Assembly: GCA_017590115.1 (NCBI GenBank)
Contig: JAGGNK010013558.1
Location: 15,546,126-15,610,125 of the forward strand
Direction: 5' to 3'
DNA from: Montifringilla adamsi
Lineage: Eukaryota; Chordata; Aves; Passeriformes; Passeridae
DNA length: 64,000 nucleotides
Part shown: piece after piece, positions 37,345 through 48,884 of the stretch
Layout: each line of letters starts with the position of its first letter
Position numbering within the stretch: position 1 is the first letter of the stretch
Notes under the pieces: generated by a model
What the model was told of the DNA's origin: nothing
Database searches by the model: none
The model's input: only the letters and a program-made list of their open reading frames with translations
Program-made: the position numbers and the translations under genes

Positions 37345-38555
37345 TCCAGCATCTGCTTACTGATTCCTTTCCTTCAACCTACCCTCTTCCCTTTAGTGGT
37401 TTTTTTTCATCTCTGCACTTACCACATCACCTGGAGCAGATAAATGCATGCTCTATTTAATCTTATTAAAGAAAAATCCACTCAACTATCTTATAGTTAA
37501 GTACAAAATCTTAGCTCCAGAACATAGGCTTTGCCCAGGGATATGGAAGAGATACAAGTGCTTTATTCAAAGATAGATTGGTCTCATTGAGACATGTGGT
37601 CAACCTGCTAATAAGTTTGTACAGTGCAGTCCAAATTCAGGGGAAAAGTTGAAGCCTTTTATTCTTTTTTTTTCTTTTTTTTTTCAAACATAATCACCCA
37701 GTTTGCAGGAAGAGAGGTATTTACTGTGCTACATTTTACTTTTTTCTCTCTTTGGTGAGTCATGGGAAATATCTTGTTTTTCATCACATCCGTCTTCTCA
37801 AAAAAAGAGGTGAAAAACACATAAACTCTTAATCAAGGATTAAAAAAAATTATCTCTCCTTTGGTTCAATCATCAGTAATCCTTTGTAGAATAAAAGCAG
37901 ATCAGGTACCTTTAACAAAATGGTATTTCTAAATTACCCCCGGGTAATTCAGAATGGAAGGTATTTTAATCTCTACAATCCCTAGTATGTATCTATTTAT
38001 TTTCACTGGCTTTTGGCACCCACCTGGCAAGAATCCAGTCCCCACGGCAAGAGAACTATCAGAAACAATGGGAACTTCAGAGAGGAACACAGACAGTGAA
38101 AGAATGATCAACTTAAATTTTTTTTAGATTTTGTTTCTGCTGGCATATAGCTGGCAAGGACACACACATACAGATACACACACACAACAAGTATACAAGG
38201 CAAGAAAAAGCAAGGGAAGAGGAAGAGGGTGTGAAAGTGGAACACGATACATGTGGAGAAGTCCCTACAGACCCACTAAATTTTATTCAAGTTTTCTTGT
38301 TTTCCCAAGCCTCTCTAACTGGCATTACTCCACTGTAGAAAAGCACAGGAGATAAGAAAAGCTGAATGGGAGCAGCAATGCCCTGCTTCCAACATGAACT
38401 CTCTGTTTAGGAGTTGCTTTGCCACTCTTTTTGCCAAGTGCTGTTTGTGCGTGTCTGCCTGAGTGAGAGAGTTCACAAATATCCAACAGCAGAGACATCA
38501 GTGACATCATTATTTATTCATTGTTCACAAACCTAAACAAATTGTTCAGGTTTTT
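37345..38555. other. Unique intergenic DNA with T-rich tract
   Basis: A T-rich tract at 37660-37684 and CA-rich sequence at 38160-38190. No gene or repeat family. Confidence 0.5.
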
Positions 38556-38559
38556 GTAT

Positions 38560-39289
38560 TGCGGTCATGAAGTTGGTGAAATCCCCAAAACTTAACACAT
38601 AATGTTTTAGTGGTATAGATAATGCTCAGCTGGTAGAGGATTCCAAACCAGAAGGATTGGGAGACAGATTGGGAAGTAACGTTAAATACAAAGTGAACTT
38701 GGTTACTTTGTTAATTAGAGTAATGGTCTTAAATAAACCAAATGGTTCAAGAGGGGCTGACTTAGGCTGCTGCATCCTGAAGGAAAGCCAGGGAGCATTT
38801 CCATGGAAAATGATCTGGGAGATACCATTAGTGACAGATTAAACTGGAATGAACAATGTTAGGATATTAGAGGGGAAAAAAGGGAAATATCCCACTGGAA
38901 TGATGAGCAATCTGTAGAGCATTTGATGCTTCCCAGCACCAGCTACCAGCTCTAGGACTGGGAATCTACCTTTGGTACTGCAATGCCAGAAAGTTTGCAT
39001 CAAATAAAAAAATTCCCCTTTCCACCAGCATGCAAATATAGAGGACTTAGATTTGCTCAAATCTCAATAAGAGAAAGAAAGGAATGGCAGCAAAAATATC
39101 GACCTAGAAGTAAAAGTGAATTAAAGGAATAAACTATTTCACATGTCCATTCAAGCTAATAACATTTGGGGTAAATATCAAGAAGCATTTAAGTAAATTG
39201 AAGGTAGTTGAGTACTAGACTAGACCACTGAGGTACTGTGAGGCACGAGAGGCTGTCAACAAAAAGAGGGACAGATAAACTTTGTCTAG
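38560..39289. other. Unassigned DNA, possible old repeat
   Basis: No gene. It lies immediately upstream of the plus-strand CR1 tip and could be its decayed body or unrelated unique DNA. An octamer-like ATGCAAAT occurs at 39030-39037. Confidence 0.3.
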
Positions 39290-39378
39290 ACTATTTCTTG
39301 TTCCCATCCTAGCACAGAAGAAGACTAGATAATCTCCTGAGGTCCTTTCTTGGCTTGCTCCTGATGGTTCCATGGCAA
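39290..39378 (+). mobile_element. CR1 LINE 3'-end fragment, plus strand (decayed)
   Basis: GACTAGATAATCTCCTGAGG then TCCTTTC and TGATGGTTCC match the sense reading of the CR1 3' end (type GACTAGATGACCTC...GGTCCCTTCCAACC). It is the only clear plus-strand CR1 here. Diverged sequence from about 38600 upstream might belong to the same insertion, but I cannot align it. Confidence 0.65.
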
Positions 39379-39379
39379 A

Positions 39380-40045
39380 ACCTAGGAAATGTCAAAATGA
39401 CACGTGTCCATGTCCTCATTGTCCTCCACAGAGCATGAGCTCCAGCTGGGAAGAATTAAGCAGTAAGAAAATTCTCTCTACTCTCAGTCCTGGCACCACA
39501 GCAGCTCTCAGGAAAGAGGAGGGCTCAGTTCCAGCAGAAGTGAGGTTCAGCCTCTCCTATCCCAGGCACGAAAAGGCTCCTGCTCCTCGTGGTCATGGTG
39601 CAATCTGGCTACACACACAAAAACTGGCACAAAATCAGTGCATGCACTACCTGGAAACTTGGCTACCAACCTGCAGCAAGTTTCTGCTGGCCATGAGTCA
39701 ACTGGTTTTTTTTTTTTTTTCTTAGAATCTTAGAATCTGGATAAAAAGTGGGGTAAATTTTCCACAGGGCAGCAAATTGCACAAAGAGAGCCACCTGCCA
39801 AGTTTCATTCCCACCCTTCAGAGATGGAACACTCTTTTCCATTAATTTGGTCTGCAATGCATGAGCAAAACAAAAAGTTTTTCCTGTAACACACAGATAA
39901 TTTCACTAAAAAAATTTAGGAGGCGAGAAAGTGCTAATTTCCATGCTAGAAATGCAAAATTTCAACAAAAATATTTGAAGTTTGGGTAAGTTAGAAGAGA
40001 AAACTGAAAAAAGGTCATGCTGAAGGTTAGTTCTAAGCCATAATT
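39380..40045. other. Intergenic DNA with T15 tract
   Basis: The open frame at 39372-39725 (117 codons) ends in the T15 run at 39706-39720 and has no known domain. No other feature. Confidence 0.5.
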
Positions 40046-40049
40046 AGAA

Positions 40050-40440
40050 GGAATAATGTAATGTAAGACTGGAAAGAACTTCCAAGGTCACTTAACCCAG
40101 CTCTCTGCTATGCATCTACATTGTGTAATCCCATTTATAAATTCATTGAACTCCAAGTTAAAACTAGTTCCATTATTTGACTTAACTGCACCTATTAGAA
40201 GGCTTTTCAAGAATGTCAGTCTCTGACTAGAAATCTTCTTCTAATTTCCAATTTAGATTTATTCACCATCAGTTTATCCCATTTGTTTCTGTGCCAGCAC
40301 TGTTTACTAATTTAAATAACTCTTTTTTCTCACTTCTTTACTTCTCTGATGTTTTTCTAAGGAAAATCATACCCCATATTCAGCTGTACTTGTCCTGCTA
40401 ATGATACTTAGCTCATAGGATGTTTGATGTCTGCTTTGTA
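40050..40440 (-). mobile_element. Ancient CR1 LINE fragment
   Basis: Diverged but collinear with antisense CR1: GACTGGAAAGAACTTCCAAGG, then ACTAGTTCCATTATTTGAC, ACTAGAAATCTTCTTCTAA, then CCATTTGTTTCTGTGCC. The spacing corresponds to the retrotransposon's ORF2 C-terminal region and 3' UTR. No intact frame. More decayed than the copy at 41824. Confidence 0.65.
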
Positions 40441-40444
40441 CCTC

Positions 40445-41820
40445 AGGAAACAAGTAATGCCTACATTTATGTGTGCATCTGTTCAGGTGCACCTACTGCA
40501 AGCTGAGTGCAAAGGGACAAACCTACAGGAAGCACCTTTTATACAGGCAAGTTATTTCAGAGCTGACCCCTGCAGACCATTTTTCTGAAGGTTTAAGTAT
40601 TGGTCACTGCACCTGGCTGAGTCTCCTGTGATCTTCCCATTTTTCTGTTCCTACAAGAGCGCTGACACTTTGTGATGGCAGAACTGCTTTTAGTTAAAGG
40701 AACCAAAGGTGAGCCCTTTAGCAAACAGCTTCTGGGAGCAGGAAAAGGACATCAGGAGCTTATCATAAACCTCATTAAAAGCAATTCTGCTCTGCAAGGC
40801 TATGGAGAGGGAATTCTGTATGAGAGAAAACAGACAGGAGGGAGTAAATGGGTATGAGGCTTGGCTCAGTGCTCCCAGCTCTATCACTGTGTGGTCCAGT
40901 CAGGATAGATGCTCCTGCACTCTGTTACAGATAACAGAGGCTCTTTATAGCTCAGATGAGAACAATCCTTGAAACACAAAGAGGAAAGAGTTCAAAGAGA
41001 CTGAATTTCTTGGAGTACCGAATCCAAGCTCCAGCTAAGAGCAAAAGAAGGGCCTGGGGAATCTGGGGACTTTGCAATGATAGTTTAATTAGACGAGCCT
41101 TATCTGTACAACAAATGTGGCAGCTCTCTGAAAAACTCAGCTTTTTGTTCCTCACTTAAAACTCTATCACTTTCCCCAGCGCTGGAATAGCCTTTTGCCT
41201 AGTAACAGGCACACTGCCTGTGATCCAGACAACATCCATGCACTGAAACTTGAAACATTGACCCCTAAATGTGCAGCATTTTTCATGTAAAACCAGAAAA
41301 TGTTCTAGCATTTAGCCATTAGATAAAGGGATCCTTTCCAAAAATGCTCAGGAAACTCTGTATTTAGCACATGTATTTATAGCTTATAATTTTACATATT
41401 TGGTACCTATCTGTCTGGACTTTCTTTTAAAAAATGTCTTATCACTATTAGTCTAAATAAAGTCTCTCCAATTACTTCCCATCATCTCTATTTTGTTATC
41501 CAGCTGAGTGCTGTTATCTGTGTATTTCAAATGTTTGTTTAAAATTATCAATATTTCTTTGTAAAGTTTCCAGGGAAAAAGGAGAAAAGCCTCAACTCCA
41601 CTTTCTCATAGCACAAGAACAAGGACAGAATCAGTAATATTAACAACAAAAAGAAATACTTTTAAGTTAAATAATGTAGTAATTTTACCGTCAAAGGATA
41701 TCACTGAGGTTCAAATTAAAAAAATATCATGTAAGAATGGGCATCCTCCAGGGATTCATGGGAAGAATGAAGGACTGCTAAGTTTTATATAGTCTATATA
41801 TTGAGGTCTTCAAGAGGTTT
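40445..41820. other. Unique AT-rich intergenic DNA, no gene seen
   Basis: Short frames of about 65 codons on both strands, none recognisable. No RNA or repeat. Confidence 0.5.
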
Positions 41821-41823
41821 TCA

Positions 41824-42232
41824 ATCATAGAATCACAGAATCATGGAATGGTTTGGGTTGGAAGGGACCTTAAAAATCATCCAGTCCCAAGCCCCTGCCA
41901 TGGGCAGGGACACTTTTCACTGTCCCAGCCCCATCCAGCCTGGCCTTGGACTCTTCCAAGGATCCAGGGGCAGCCACAGCTTCTCTGTGCAACCTGTGCC
42001 AGGTCCTCACCACTCTTTACAGGGAAGAATTTCTTTCTACTTTCTAATCTAACCCTGTCCCCCAGTCAGTTTGAAGCCATTCCCCCTTGTCCTATCAGTA
42101 CATGACCTTGTAAAAACTCCCTCTCCACCTTTCTTGTATCTCCTTTAGGCACTGTAAGGCCTCAACAAGGTCACCCCAGACCCTTCTCTTTTCCAGACTG
42201 AACAATCCTGATTCTCTTAGACTTTCAATCAG
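41824..42232 (-). mobile_element. CR1 LINE 3'-end fragment, longest in window
   Basis: Opens with ATCATAGAATCACAGAATCA then GGTTTGGGTTGGAAGGGACC, CCATGGGCAGGGACA, CATCCAGCCTGGCCTTGGAC, GAATTTCTTTCTACTTTC, CCCCTTGTCCTATCAGTAC and CTTTTCCAGACTGAACAATCC, in the order expected for antisense CR1. About 410 bp cover the 3' UTR and the decayed end of ORF2 (reverse transcriptase protein). 5'-truncated, with no open ORF2 frame; the copy is dead. Confidence 0.95.
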
Positions 42233-42239
42233 TCAATTA

Positions 42240-42815
42240 GCTGCTATTTAGCTGTAGACACTTATTTCCAATGCATAGATTCAGATTTCTTTACCTAGGA
42301 TTGTCTTCATTTTTGTCACATCATGATCAATGACATCAGCCTTAACCTCCAGAGTTATCAAATGTGTCAGAATCAGTTACCCTGGAAACATCCTAGGTGA
42401 ACTTGTATGACAGATAATGCTTTAGTTTAGATACTTTAGACAAAAGTAAAATTGTTTTCTTTTCCCCAGTATCATTCAGAAAGGGAAGAAGGAGATAGCT
42501 CTTAAATTGGAGAGGGAGATCATGCTTACATTGGAGAGGGACATTACACCCAAGTTTGCCCATCTTTTCTTGAAGGAGAAGAGGGGACCAAGGTAAGAAA
42601 CTTTCCTCATGTCCACAAACCAACCAGAAAACCCAGGAAGATCAGATGCATTTTGACCGAGCAAGAGACCTGTCTGGGGGAAAGCAGGAGGCAAGCGGCA
42701 GGTCCAACATAGACAAGAATCATGTGTTACACGCAGGGTTAAGAGAGAAAAACCCTCCTGCCCAGGTAACAGCTTCCTATTCCTGTCCTGTGCAAACGGA
42801 GGTAGGAGCAGCCCC
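42240..42815. other. Intergenic DNA, GC rising to the right
   Basis: AT-rich to 42480, then a transition towards the CpG-rich segment. The minus-strand frame at 42476-42907 (143 codons) has no known domain. Confidence 0.45.
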
Positions 42816-42819
42816 AGGA

Positions 42820-43215
42820 TGACTCTGCACAGCCCGAAACACTTCCAGGACGAGGCACTAAAGCCCACCAGCGGGCGGGACGCGCCGGCAGCGCAGCCGG
42901 GCTGCACCCACCCTTTTTGGAGCCCAGGTGAGAGCCGCCTGCCAAGGTCAGCCGCTCAGTCACCAGGTGGTGTATTTAATTTAAAAAGGAGTGTTAACCT
43001 TGTTTACACAAAATAACACCAATATGCAGAGAGGCAGTAAATCCATTGTCGTTAAACAGCGGGGAGGCCGGGCTGCGCTGGCAGCCTGCCCGCCCGGAGC
43101 TCGGCTGGCACCCGCCGCACGCCGCCACCGCCGGCCACCGCAGCCCCGCTGCTGGCAGCCCAGCGCTTTGTGGCGTGCCCTTTCTACCCCTCCGGTTGAC
43201 TCTTTACATTCTTGT
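42820..43215. promoter_or_regulatory. CpG-dense segment, possible CpG island
   Basis: Two CpG clusters: about 10 CpGs in 42841-42960 (counting GCGGGCGGGACGCGCC and neighbours) and about 18 in 43021-43200. The rest of the window is strongly CpG-poor. A CAG|GTGAGA word at 42925-42933 fits a splice donor on the plus strand. It could be a promoter or first exon of an unannotated noncoding RNA, or an orphan CpG island marking an enhancer. Open frames here (to 143 codons) reflect GC content. Confidence 0.5.
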
Positions 43216-43249
43216 CAAATATATTTAGAACAAGAGGTGTCCACTTGAA

Positions 43250-43485
43250 GGGAAACATTTGTTAATCGCTTAAACGCAGGAGCCTGGCAGCGCTCCAAGT
43301 TTACATTTATAAATATGTAGTATCTGTTTCCAGCTAAACAAGGAACTCCTGACCCCCCTCACCCGCAATCCCGCAAATATATATACATATACAGGAGGGG
43401 AACTTGCGAGGAGCTGGGGAGGGGAACTGGAAAGGATGAACAGAACCAGGCTGGCCGAGGCAGGAGCGGTCCAACCTCCCTCCCC
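43250..43485. other. Intergenic DNA between CpG segment and enhancer-like block
   Basis: Contains CAAATATATATACATATACAGG (TA-rich) at about 43375-43396 and GC-rich flanks. No gene seen. Confidence 0.4.
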
Positions 43486-43489
43486 GCTG

Positions 43490-43700
43490 TCAATTTGTTC
43501 TCCGCCTTTGTCTGCGAGTGATGTAGATAACAGCGCAGAAAGAGGATGATGTATCTTTAAGTAATGAACAGATTAAAGTTAAATTCCTGTTGACCGAGAC
43601 AGTTGTGTTGACATTCCTGTTGTTTACAGGCAGCTGTCTCTACTAATGACACTTTGATAACTGGAGTGAGGCTGCTGTTGGGCAGGGGGATGGGGGCAGG
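43490..43700. promoter_or_regulatory. Strong enhancer-like motif cluster
   Basis: GATAA at 43526-43530 and 43656-43660, AGATA-type TATC at 43552-43555, TEAD-like ACATTCC at 43611-43617, forkhead TGTTTACA at 43621-43628 and E-box CAGCTG at 43631-43636. Two 10-bp copies of ATTCCTGTTG (43583-43592, 43613-43622) are spaced exactly 30 bp. No repeat signature. Enhancer activity is inferred. Confidence 0.45.
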
Positions 43701-43704
43701 CAGA

Positions 43705-44525
43705 GTCAGCCGGGTTAAAGAATGCTCTGTTTAAAACCCGGTCATCCAATTAAACATTAAAGCTGGATCAGAGATCGTCGGCAGCGGTGCTATTCGGGAC
43801 CGGGAAAATTCTGGGCTTCTTTTTAAACTTATGCTCAGATTATGTGGCTTAGAGGTCAGCCTGCCCCAGTTTGCTAGAGGATGCGGAAGATTCCAAGAGT
43901 ACTTAAAATAAGCCAGAAAGCAGTAAACTCTGTCAAGCCATCCGTGCACTGCCATGACATGGGCAAGCACACACAGAGTTGCCGGCGGCTGGTTGGGACT
44001 GGGGTCACGCAGAGGTCCTGCGGGGCAGCCTCCCTCTCCCACAACCTTTCCAACAGGCAGAGAGAAAGGATCTGTGAGCATCCCACCGCGGCAGCGCCTC
44101 TCCTGTGATCCTCTACCATCTTCTTCTCTGAAATAAGTTGCTTTGCAGGGCACTGGCTGCTGCTGGAGCTTTGCTTGCTGCTTCCTCTTGAATTAATATG
44201 TTTACCATTAACAGCTCCCCTGTTTGGCTGCGGGCTTCTCAGCAGCAAGGGCTACACTGAAATCCTGGAGCCTGCTGCTGAAGTCCTTGCTCAGGTCAAA
44301 TTCCCAAGGGGAGCATGTAAAGCCCAAGATCTGCCAGGTGATAAACTTTAGACGTGTAAATAGTCTACTAGATACCGTCCTCTGGTGAAAATTAAACAGA
44401 CGCTGAGGCACTCTCCCAAATCAATGCCCAGCAAAGATAGCACAGCCCATCCCTCCGGGTCAGCTCAGCCCCACGGCCTTTGTGTCAGCAAAGTTTGGTC
44501 CTACTCACACCTAGAAAGCAGCTTT
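43705..44525. other. GC-moderate intergenic DNA, no gene established
   Basis: Continues the GC-richer zone. Overlapping frames on both strands (140 codons on minus, 43731-44153) lack recognisable domains. CCCGGTCATCCAATTAAAC at 43737-43755 looks motif-rich. Confidence 0.4.
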
Positions 44526-44529
44526 TCGG

Positions 44530-45070
44530 CTGCTGAATGCACCTGACATTATTCTACTGCCTCAAAGTTTCCAACTCCAGAGATCCGCTTAAAATGCAGA
44601 TGCTTCTTCCCCATCTTTTTGTTAACGAAGCCTAAATTTAAGGCCTTTAAAACAATGTGATAATGCCTCTTTAATTCTAAATCAAATGCCACATGCTCAT
44701 TAACTATAAGCATTCATAGAAATAAATGCATTTATTTTTGAATTTATGAAGTCACTTTAATGGACTTCAAACTCCAAATAAAAGTACTGAATAGGCAGCA
44801 TTTCCTGCCATCACTAAAAACATCACTGCTGCTGTAGTGGAAGCACATTTCATGCAGCAAGAACACTTACAGTAAACACAAGTTAATTTAAGTGAGTATC
44901 AATTAGAGGGAATATACCCTGCTGAAAAATATTGTCTACAGCTTGATTGATCCAGACAATTAGAAATCCAGACAATTGATCCTTTATTGATCCAGACAAT
45001 TACAAATTGAATCTTTGTGAAAGTAAAAGCTTCAGTTGGTTTGACATTATTTTTCCTCAGATCTGTAATT
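44530..45070. promoter_or_regulatory. Candidate conserved noncoding element with triplicated CCAGACAATT
   Basis: Long AT-rich repeat-free block dense in TTTAAT, TAATGCC and CATTAAC words, ending with three copies of TCCAGACAATT (44951, 44967 and 44991). CAGAC is the SMAD binding core; CAATT or ATTGATC fits homeodomain proteins. Signal-responsive enhancer is a reasonable guess, not shown. Confidence 0.4.
44946..45002 (+). repeat. Short direct repeat, three copies
   Basis: ATTGATCCAGACAATTA occurs identically at 44946-44962 and 44986-45002 (40-bp period), with a shorter copy TCCAGACAATT at 44967-44977 between them. Confidence 0.9.
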
Positions 45071-45074
45071 TGGA

Positions 45075-45900
45075 GTGGGAGGAGTGTAGCTGTGTAAGAA
45101 ATATTTTGTATATGGAAAGGCACAGATATTTCAGTGTGAAATACAGAATCCCAAATTTTTAACAGCGCAGAAAATTACCATTGACCTCCAAAAAGAGAAA
45201 TCTGACTTTAAGAAGTGTCATTTGCACACATGCCTGACTTAAGCTTAATCCTCTACAAACAGCAGCCTGGGGGCCATCCCCAAGCCAGGTCATAGCCAAT
45301 TTCACCTTTACCAGGCGAGTGGGGTCACATCAGCCCCATTTCCAGTGGGAGAGCATCCAAGTAAAACCTGGAGCTGCCACAAGAAACAGCACTGGGGGTG
45401 AGGCAGCATGAGACCCCGAGTTGTGCCGGTGCCCCCGCGTTTCTGACAAGGCACCAGCCCCAGCTCTGGCTTGTGGTCACCTAAAGATGCTCCAATGCTT
45501 TTCCACACTGGAGCGGCGGTGTCAAGAGTGGGAATTACTGCGCGCATCCCGGAGCCTCACTGCTGAGAGGTTTTCCCTCTCTTGAGCAACTCCCGGGCCA
45601 CAAAGAGCGGCCAGAAGAGCCTCGCTGGGAGTGGGAGAGATCTCCTCGGCCTCTAAAGTGTTTGGGGGATCCTTCAGGATGAAAGGTTCATTAACAACTG
45701 GGAGTTAATATTAGCATCATAATCGGTCATGGCTCTTCTGGGAAAAGCTGCTCGAGAGATCCCACGCTGCAGGTTCCCCTTTCCCAACCTGCAGAGCAGA
45801 GTCCGGCCAGAGTTTTCCATTTGAATGATTTTCCAGTAGGAAATGCGGGTTTTTTACGAAGCAGGATAATCAGGGGGAGGGGAAAGTTAACAGCCCCAAA
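45075..45900. other. Intergenic DNA, GC-moderate with CpGs
   Basis: 45300-45810 contains scattered CpGs (ACTGCGCGCATCCCGG, CTCCCGGGCC, GAGCGGCC) and no recognisable gene; minus frames of 79 and 62 codons are not recognised. Possibly the right edge of the CpG-bearing hub. Confidence 0.4.
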
Positions 45901-45904
45901 TTGC

Positions 45905-48880
45905 CGGTTTTCCATTTGGTTGTTGGAAGACCAGGATGAATTATTTTTATTTCTTTGGGTCTGAAATCACATATCAATTTGCTGAAATTATTTACCTTGC
46001 AATTATTGCGAGGTAAATCCTTGTAATACAATCCTTGTATAGTCAAGGCCTTATAGGAAGAAAATTCAAGAAATACAACTTTATTATAAGAAGACAGATT
46101 TAATAGGATTTAATTTAATACACTCTTGAAAATAATCAATCTATTTAAAATGGAAAAATTGCAAAAATAATAAATCTGATTTTCTAGATTAAATGTTTCA
46201 GTATATCTTTTCCAAGTAGCATTTTCCTTTTGGAATTCAATTCTACTCGAAGACATTAAATAATGCAAGTGCTCAGAGAGCCACATAGTTTCAGGTCAAG
46301 GTAAATTTTTTGCATTGATTCAAAACAAAAATTTCCCTTGTCAAAGACCAAAAAAAATCCATCCTCCAGTGATTCTAACATATAAAGGTGACGATAGTTA
46401 CATTGTTTTCTATTATTTGCATCCCACACTCTTGTCAGGACCAAACAGACAATTTCCGTAGCAATCTATGTGATTTTTACTTTTTTCTGGCACGAAGTGA
46501 ATTAATGCTCACTGTATTGAAATGAACTGGTCTTTGATCAAGTGTTTTTATCTCTTGAAGTCTGTTCAGCAAGAACAGATGGGGGGAGTTTGAGAGTCAG
46601 ATTCAAGTTTGAATAAGAAAATGAATTATTTTGCTTTGCAAGAAGTTCCAGTGGAAGAAACTCATTCACCTACACTCTTCCACTGCTGGGCTTGTCACGC
46701 TGCCCAGAGAGGGACTGTCAGTAACATCATCAGTCTCCTTAATGAGCACTTTTTTCCTAGCAAGAGAAAAATAAAGCTGAGGCTTTTAGGGGGAAAAAAA
46801 AAATCCCGCAGATAATCCACAGGGTGGATTTTTAATCCTGTGGTCTTGTTTTCATTTTCTGAGGTTGTTGCTGGTTTTATGTCTTGGAAACTTAGACATC
46901 AAAGGCAAGTCAGAATAGTTGGACCCTTAACTAATTAATTAGCTTTGGTCCAAAACTGCAAAAATATAGACAGCAAATTTCTTTCACTCCTAAACCAAAG
47001 GCAACACTAAAAAACATGAGTGGCCAATTGAAATAAAGTAGACAGGACATTAGCACTTAAATAAAAATTCAGGTTCTGGAGGAAAAAGCAATTTTCAAAT
47101 TTATTAGCAGGGTGAGATTCTATAGCAGTGGAGGCAAAACCTGAATTCCAAAACACACCTGGAATGGGAAAACCAGCACATTTCATAAATATTTTACCAG
47201 TATGTTCTTAGTTTCCATAATGCACTGGCAGACACTGGTAAAAAAATTCAATCTCTCAACAATATTTGTTGGAATTATTACATCATTCAAGAATTAGTCA
47301 CAAGTTTGATGTTCACTTTTGCTGATCAGTGAGATTCTAAAGGCTGAGGAGGAACCAGACGACAGCAATTTCATCTCAATTCAACTGTCAACCTTCCTAC
47401 TGAACTTTGTACATTAGTTGGGGTGTTAGTTAGATTTATTGTGCTGCAAGACAGACTTTTCACACGAGAAAATGGTGTCTTGATTAGTACTGAATGTGCA
47501 TCATGAGAGATTCCTTGGATTACAAAATAATGACCAGTTTCTAACCAGCACTCCTGTGTCTTTTACCTTTATAACACTATCAACCAACTCAGTTGACACA
47601 AATTACCTCATTTTGCCTCTGACGCATCATTTTATTTCCATTTACCACTGACTTAAGCACACATAATTACTAACTTAGGTCACAAACAAATGTGATGGAC
47701 AAGTTTCACACTGAGCAAAATGTTTTATTACATGGCATTACTATCCACCTAAGTTAATTAATTAAAATTAACATAAGCTGTTGGCTAATTGCAGCCCAGG
47801 AGAAATTCTACTGCACCCGATGGTACAACATCGGAAAATTATCACAATATTTTAGAGCTTGACAAGTTCCAGTGAAAAGCTGAACATTATTAGAAGCAGG
47901 TTATCATGGTAAATAGACCAGTGCTGACTTTCAGCATGGAAAATAGATGCCTTCAGCTTTGCAGTTGGTGCAGGAGCAGCAGCAGCAGCAATGCTGTTCT
48001 GAACATTTCTGTGTTTACATTGTAATACAAATCTCCTCTAAATAAAACAGATTCTTTTTCAGCAGTCTGACTACAGCTGCGTGCAATAAAACCTTCCTGA
48101 TGACAAAGGCCAAAGAAATTACATTAATGCCAAAGAAAAAAATTATGCAAAACTCTTTTGTGAGGAAGTGAAGAAGGGGAAAACCAATCAGTGCATTTCA
48201 TGTTTGTGACTATAAGGCCCAGGGGAGACTGGTTTAGTGACATTGCCTAAAGAGAAAGTGGCAGCTCCATAAAGGCATTTAGGAACCTAATTCTTACCTA
48301 GGTGCCTACCTGCTCTTTAAGTTGATGGAAATTTAAATTCTCCTGTGACCTGCTTTCATGGGCCTCCTTGCCGATGGTGGCATTCGCAAAAAAATAAGGT
48401 TTTTTCCCTTTTACCTGAAGTTTTTAAAAGAAATAATTAAACAAGACATGGATCCACTTAGGGTATTTTGAACACCCAGAATTAAAGAGGCCAGTGAGAA
48501 TCCCATGATCACCAAAACCACCCAGGAGCTGCAATGGAAGTGGAAGATCCCGAAATAGCAGCACCTTTGATGGTCATGAGACACCACAGCAGGTGGATAG
48601 AGAAAAAAGCTGTATTTTGAGTTTCCCATCCCAGGCAGTCTGAGCAGCCTCCCCTCAGCTGTGGTGCTGCTCCAGACAGGAATAATGGGCAAGTAAAGAT
48701 AGTTTGGGGGCTGTAATGAAAGCCAGTGAGTACAAGCAGAGGAATCACGTCTTTACCTCCTGGGTAGGTTTCCTGTGGCATTTCCCTCTCCTGCAGTCAC
48801 AGTGAGCTGCCAGAAGCACTGGCCTGGCCAGCCCCAAACTCTCAGCTGCAAAAGGACTGTTTTGTTTCATTAGCAACAGA
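45905..48880. other. Unique AT-rich DNA, no gene seen
   Basis: Contains the 12-bp palindrome CTAATTAATTAG at 46931-46942 and a short AGC triplet run near 47977-47990. Minus frames near 48411-48781 (about 90 codons) have no domain. Confidence 0.5.
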
Positions 48881-48884
48881 AAAT

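Noticed and set aside
39030..39037. Exact octamer ATGCAAAT
   Set aside because: About two such matches are expected by chance in 64 kb, and this one lacks a supporting context.
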